From M3007 sp031398055 (GTDB lineage Bacteria; Bacteroidota; Bacteroidia; Chitinophagales; Saprospiraceae), in assembly GCA_031398055.1 (NCBI GenBank), contig JANNMS010000249.1, forward strand, positions 1-17,712: a DNA stretch of 17,712 nt, written 5' to 3'. The notes below the pieces were generated by a model. The model was not told the DNA's origin. It searched no databases and saw nothing but the letters and a program-made list of their open reading frames with translations. Within the stretch, counting starts at the first letter, position 1. Each line of letters starts with the position of its first letter. The translations under genes were made by a program, and so were the position numbers. Shown here piece by piece: positions 14,618 to 17,712 of this stretch.

Positions 14618-14899
14618 ATGAAAAATATTGGAAAAATAATTTTCTTGACGGCAGTTTTTATAATTGCCTTTTCCATGTTCAACGAAATCACTGCGCAATG
14701 CCCGATGTGCCGGATGAGTGCAGAATCCAACCTGAAAAGTGGTGGCACGATGGGTCGCGGCTTGAACACCGGCATCCTTTACATGCTGGCGTTGCCCTAT
14801 CTTTTGGTTGCCACGATGGGTTATTGGTGGTGGCGAAATCGCCGAAAACAGGAAGAAAACCCTGCTGAAACTTTTCTCCCCAACCCAGAAACAGAATAA
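14618..14899 (+). CDS. Small CxxC membrane protein linked to DUF420
   Basis: A 93-residue protein. An N-terminal hydrophobic segment (~6-24), either a signal peptide or TM helix, is followed by AQCPMCRMSAESN with C28-x2-C31. A second TM helix (~53-72, ILYMLALPYLLVATMGYWWW) leads to a basic RNRRK stretch and a short acidic tail, so the CxxC faces the periplasm and the tail the cytoplasm. I recall similar small proteins next to DUF420 or SCO genes in Bacteroidota, but it has no named function. A periplasmic CxxC by an oxidase assembly factor would suit copper binding or thiol exchange; this is inference. It ends the operon before a strong terminator. Confidence 0.75.
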   Translation: MKNIGKIIFLTAVFIIAFSMFNEITAQCPMCRMSAESNLKSGGTMGRGLNTGILYMLALPYLLVATMGYWWWRNRRKQEENPAETFLPNPETE

Positions 14900-14925
14900 T
14901 TGGAATAATTTTTTGAAGAAAAAAA

Positions 14926-14968
14926 GACAGCCCGACGAGCCAACATCGTCGGGCTGTCTCTATTTTTG
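14926..14968 (+). terminator. Intrinsic terminator of the DUF420 operon
   Basis: A perfect 13-bp stem GACAGCCCGACGA/TCGTCGGGCTGTC (14926-14938 and 14946-14958) has a 7-base loop and is followed by TCTATTTTT. The T-rich tail also spells TATTTTTG, a -7-like word, but no -33 box is placed to match. Confidence 0.9.
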
Positions 14969-15006
14969 GCCTATCTTTTTTCACATTTTAAACTCTAAAT
15001 TCTAAA

Positions 15007-15444
15007 ATGAGAACACTCTTTTTATTTCTGATTTCGGCAGTAATTTACATCCTGCCAACCACTGGCGGAAACGCCGCCACCGCCATTTCATCCCAAGAAA
15101 TGCAACAGTATTTAACCGAAAAAATGGCCACCGACCAAAATGTGGCCGCCGAAAAGGAAATTTCACTTTCCAAAAAAATGGCTAAAAAAGTAGCCAAACT
15201 TCAACGGAAACTTGAAAAATTCCAAAAGCGGATCGCCAAAATGACTTCCATCGATATTGATTTGCAAGATCCGGTGGACAAATGGATGTGGTATTGGATT
15301 TTGGGTTGGGCACTTGGCTTGGCTTTGAGCATTGTTTTCGCCATCACTTCCGTCACCCCGATTTTGTGGCTTTCGAGTTTGGCTTGGTTGGCCGGGACGA
15401 TTTTTCTGATTGTCTGGTTGGTCAAAAAATTTGGCGGTGCCTAA
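15007..15444 (+). CDS. Unknown two-TM protein with coiled coil
   Basis: A 145-residue protein of unrecognised function. Residues 1-24 form a signal peptide ending at NAA. Residues ~45-80 are a Lys-rich amphipathic helix (SLSKKMAKKVAKLQRKLEK) likely to form a coiled coil or bind membrane or acidic partners. A conserved-looking DLQDPVDKWMWYWILGWA segment leads into two TM helices (~95-115 and 117-139) and a short basic tail. The DPVDKWxWxWxxGW pattern is familiar from small Bacteroidota membrane proteins, but I cannot name the family. It stands alone between a terminator and coaD. The start is the first Met, preceded by an AAACTCTAAATTCTAAA leader without a Shine-Dalgarno. Confidence 0.75.
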   Translation: MRTLFLFLISAVIYILPTTGGNAATAISSQEMQQYLTEKMATDQNVAAEKEISLSKKMAKKVAKLQRKLEKFQKRIAKMTSIDIDLQDPVDKWMWYWILGWALGLALSIVFAITSVTPILWLSSLAWLAGTIFLIVWLVKKFGGA

Positions 15445-15450
15445 ATTTTC

Positions 15451-15518
15451 AAACGATGAACGATGAAGGATGAACTGTAAAATCGTTAATAATTCATGGT
15501 TCATCGTTCATCGTTTAT
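15451..15518. repeat. Inverted GTTCATC-word repeat
   Basis: The left arm, about 15451-15475, is built from ACGATGA words. The right arm, 15493-15516, is built from TTCATCG words and is its near-exact inverse, with about two mismatches. A further TATCGTTCATAG copy runs to 15526. It fills the gap between the two-TM gene and coaD and ends next to the coaD ATG. Confidence 0.8.
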
Positions 15519-15529
15519 CGTTCATAGTT

Positions 15530-16003
15530 ATGTTAAAAATTGCTGTTTTTCCCGGTTCGTTCGACCCAATCACTTCCGGCCATGTCGATTTGGTCGTGCG
15601 TGCGTTGCCACTTTTTGATAAAATAATCGTTGCTGTCGGCATCAATTCTTCGAAAAAATACCTTTTTCCGCTCGACCAAAGATTGGAGTGGATTCGGCAG
15701 GTTTTCAAAAAACACCCAAAAATCGAGGTGGACAGTTTTGAAAACCTGACTGCCCATTATTGCAAAAAAATTGGCGCAAACTATTTGCTGCGCGGCCTGC
15801 GGAACGCCTCCGATTTCGACTACGAAAAAACGATTTCCCAAATCAATCACATCGTGGGCGACGGCATCGAGACCGTTTTTTTGATTTCCCAACCCGCATT
15901 TTCGCACGTCAGCAGCACCATCGTTCGCGAAATCATTGTGGGCGGCGGCGACCCCAAACCTTTTCTTCCAAAAGAAATCAAAATAATGATGAATGATAAA
16001 TGA
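15530..16003 (+). CDS. coaD: Phosphopantetheine adenylyltransferase CoaD
   Basis: CoaD transfers AMP from ATP to 4'-phosphopantetheine, the penultimate step of coenzyme A synthesis, in the cytoplasm. From the ATG at 15530 the protein has 157 residues, the usual length. The nucleotidyltransferase motif is GSFDPITSGHVDLV with H18 in T/S-x-GH form. The LLRGLRNASDFDYE segment and the second signature SSTIVRE are also present. An in-frame ATG at 15470 would add 20 residues encoded by repeat words, so it is rejected. The last residues (MMNDK) and the TGA stop are encoded by the left arm of an ATTCATC-type inverted repeat, so the native tail may have been altered at the extreme C-terminus. Confidence 0.95.
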   Translation: MLKIAVFPGSFDPITSGHVDLVVRALPLFDKIIVAVGINSSKKYLFPLDQRLEWIRQVFKKHPKIEVDSFENLTAHYCKKIGANYLLRGLRNASDFDYEKTISQINHIVGDGIETVFLISQPAFSHVSSTIVREIIVGGGDPKPFLPKEIKIMMNDK

Positions 16004-16075
16004 AGAATGATGAATGCCCACACATTCATTTTTCGTCTTTTTTGATTCATCATTCATCATTTATCATTCATCATT
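15985..16075. repeat. Inverted ATTCATC-word repeat
   Basis: Arms of 31 bases at 15985-16015 and 16045-16075 are inverted with one mismatch and separated by 29 bases. The left arm encodes the end of CoaD and its stop. The right arm ends ten bases before the pruA ATG. There is no clean T-run, so terminator function is uncertain. Confidence 0.85.
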
Positions 16076-16085
16076 TCAGAAAAAA

Positions 16086-17712
16086 ATGGACGCAATTTTC
16101 ACAGTTCCACCACCGACCAACGAACCCGTTTTGAATTATGCCCCCGGTTCGCCGGAGAAAAAAGCATTGAAATCGGCACTCGCCGAGATGAAAAAACAAC
16201 AACCCGAAGTCCCGATGTTCATCGGTGGCAAAAAAGTTTTTACAAAAAATAGAAAACCAATCCACCCGCCGCACGAAACTGCCCACGTTTTGGGGCATTT
16301 TACAAAAGGCGAGGCCGAGCAAGTCCGGGAGGCGATCGCTGCGGCGATGGCCGCAAAACCGGCTTGGGAAGCGATGCCTTGGCAAGAACGCGCCGCCATT
16401 TTTTTGCGGGCAGCCGACCTTTTGTCGGGGCCGTTTCGGGCAAAAATGAACGCTGCGACCATGCTTTGCCAGTCGAAAAATGCTTATCAAGCCGAGATTG
16501 ATGCGGTCTGCGAACTTGCCGATTTTTGGCGTTGGAACGTGCATTTCATGCAAGAAATCTACAAAACGCAGCCCATTTCATCCAAAAACACCTGGAATCG
16601 GTTGGATTGGCGGCCGCTCGAAGGTTTTGTTTTTGCCTTGACGCCGTTCAATTTTACATCCATCGCAGGCAATTTGCCGACCGCCCCGGCGATGCTCGGA
16701 AACGTCGCGGTCTGGAAACCAGCCGAGTCGCAGATTTTTTCAGCGGCCATCATTATGGAAATTTTGGAAGCCGCCGGACTGCCCGACGGCGTGGTCAATT
16801 TGGTGTACGCCGACGGCTCGGTGATGGGTGACGTGATTTTTTCCCATCCCGATTTTGCGGGTTTGCATTTCACGGGAAGCACCGGCGTTTTTCAAAAATT
16901 GTGGAAAACGATTTCCGAAAATTTGCCAAAATACAAAAGTTATCCGCGCATCGTCGGCGAGACGGGCGGCAAAGATTTCATCGTCGCGCACCCCTCGGCT
17001 GATCCAAAAACGGTGGCCGTGGCGCTCGGTCGCGGGGCGTTTGAATTTCAGGGTCAAAAATGTTCGGCAGCGTCGCGGGCGTACATTCCGAAGTCAATTT
17101 GGAAAGAGGTCAAGGCGTTTTTGCAGGCCGATTTGAAGGCCATGAAAATGGGCAGCCCGGAGGATTTTACCAATTTTATCAATGCCGTGATTGACTAAAA
17201 AGCATTTGACAAAATCACCGGTTTTATCGCCCGCGCAAAAAACGACGAGGGCGTGAAAGTCATCGCCGGAGGAAATTTTGACAAATCGAAAGGCTATTTT
17301 ATCGAGCCGACCGTACTCGAAGTCGCTGACCCTCAATATGTTACGATGTGCGAAGAACTTTTCGGCCCCGTTTTGACCATCCATGTTTTTGACGACAAAA
17401 AATGGGCGCAGACTCTAGAATTGGTCAATACGACCTCGCCGTATGCCTTGACCGGAGCCGTTTTTTCAAATGACCGGGCGGCTCTTGATTTTGCGACGAA
17501 CAAACTTCGGTACGCCGCCGGCAATTTTTATTTGAACGACAAACCGACCGGCGCGGTCGTTGGCCAACAACCTTTTGGCGGGGCTCGGGCGTCGGGCACG
17601 AACGACAAAGCAGGTTCTATTTTGAATATGTACCGCTGGGTTTCGCCGCGGACAATCAAGGAAAATTTTGTGCCGCCGACGGATTTTCGGTATCCGTTTT
17701 TGGGGGAAGAGT
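16086..17712 (+). pseudogene. pruA: L-glutamate gamma-semialdehyde dehydrogenase with in-frame TAA
   Basis: PruA oxidises glutamate semialdehyde to glutamate with NAD in proline catabolism. From 16086 the frame has the family order: VPMFIGGKKVFTKNRKPI, TPFNFTSIAGNLPTAPA (catalytic Asn in PFNF, N189), VWKPAE, HFTGSTGVF, RIVGETGGKDFIV with E292, and FQGQKCSAASRAYIP with nucleophile C326. At codon 371 (17196-17198) the reading meets TAA after FINAVID. Reading on in the same frame gives KAFDKITGFIARAK, GYFIEPTV, CEELFGPVL and GQQPFGGARASGTNDKAGS to the window edge, with no further stop. Homologs usually have DEK here, so a single GAA to TAA change explains it. The gene is otherwise intact and probably ends within a few codons beyond 17712. 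An upstream in-frame ATG at 16014 is repeat-derived and rejected. Confidence 0.85.

Noticed and set aside
14961..14968. TATTTTTG as a promoter for the 15007 gene
   Set aside because: It is the T-tail of the upstream terminator and no TTTG -33 box lies at a suitable distance.
15533..16060. Minus-strand frame opposite coaD
   Set aside because: Its start and N-terminus come from the ATTCATC inverted repeat and the rest mirrors coaD.
17196..17198. Reassigned TAA codon
   Set aside because: TAA ends other intact genes here, such as both response regulators and the hybrid kinase.

Overview
The window looks like a chromosomal segment of a Bacteroidota bacterium, probably close to Saprospiria/Saprospiraceae. 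The evidence is a secreted delta-60 repeat protein with a type IX secretion sorting domain, lpxK (so a Gram-negative outer membrane), promoter-like sites matching the Bacteroidota TTTG / TAnnTTTG consensus, starts that mostly lack a Shine-Dalgarno, a tRNA gene without an encoded CCA, and many lineage-style short-word and palindromic repeats between genes. The genus is not determined.

Layout. 1-1823 (minus): a two-gene operon of an SMC/OLD-like AAA ATPase and a 150-residue partner, resembling a defence-type pair. The ATPase is broken: a small frameshifting deletion has removed its Walker A loop. 1941-5951 (minus): a DUF4197 lipoprotein, a 739-residue secreted protein (delta-60 repeats, MopE-type metal-binding motif, T9SS tail), and a membrane-anchored MtfA/M90-like protein whose zinc site is degenerate. 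6087-7404 (plus): tRNA-Phe with a terminator, then lpxK. 7593-9353: two convergent, paralogous OmpR-type response regulators, with a bidirectional terminator and a possible 26-codon ORF between them. 9554-10537 (plus): a tandem pair of paralogous secreted helical proteins with a C-terminal twin CX3C motif. 10538-10961: a REP-like palindrome array and a terminator-like hairpin. 10962-13961 (plus): a TPR-sensor hybrid histidine kinase followed by a separate Hpt protein. 14060-14899 (plus): a DUF420 membrane protein and a small CxxC membrane protein, probably accessory to terminal oxidase assembly. 15007-16003: a two-TM coiled-coil protein of unknown role and coaD. 16086-17712: pruA, interrupted by one in-frame TAA with its normal sequence continuing to the window edge.

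How it fits together. The most coherent block is 7593-13961, which holds every part of a multistep phosphorelay (sensor kinase, receiver, Hpt, DNA-binding regulators) around two secreted Cys-rich paralogs that could be its output or its signal. The rest is mostly housekeeping or envelope biology. Two gene lesions (ATPase and pruA), a catalytically degenerate protease and repeats that supply the stop codons of at least four genes are the main oddities.
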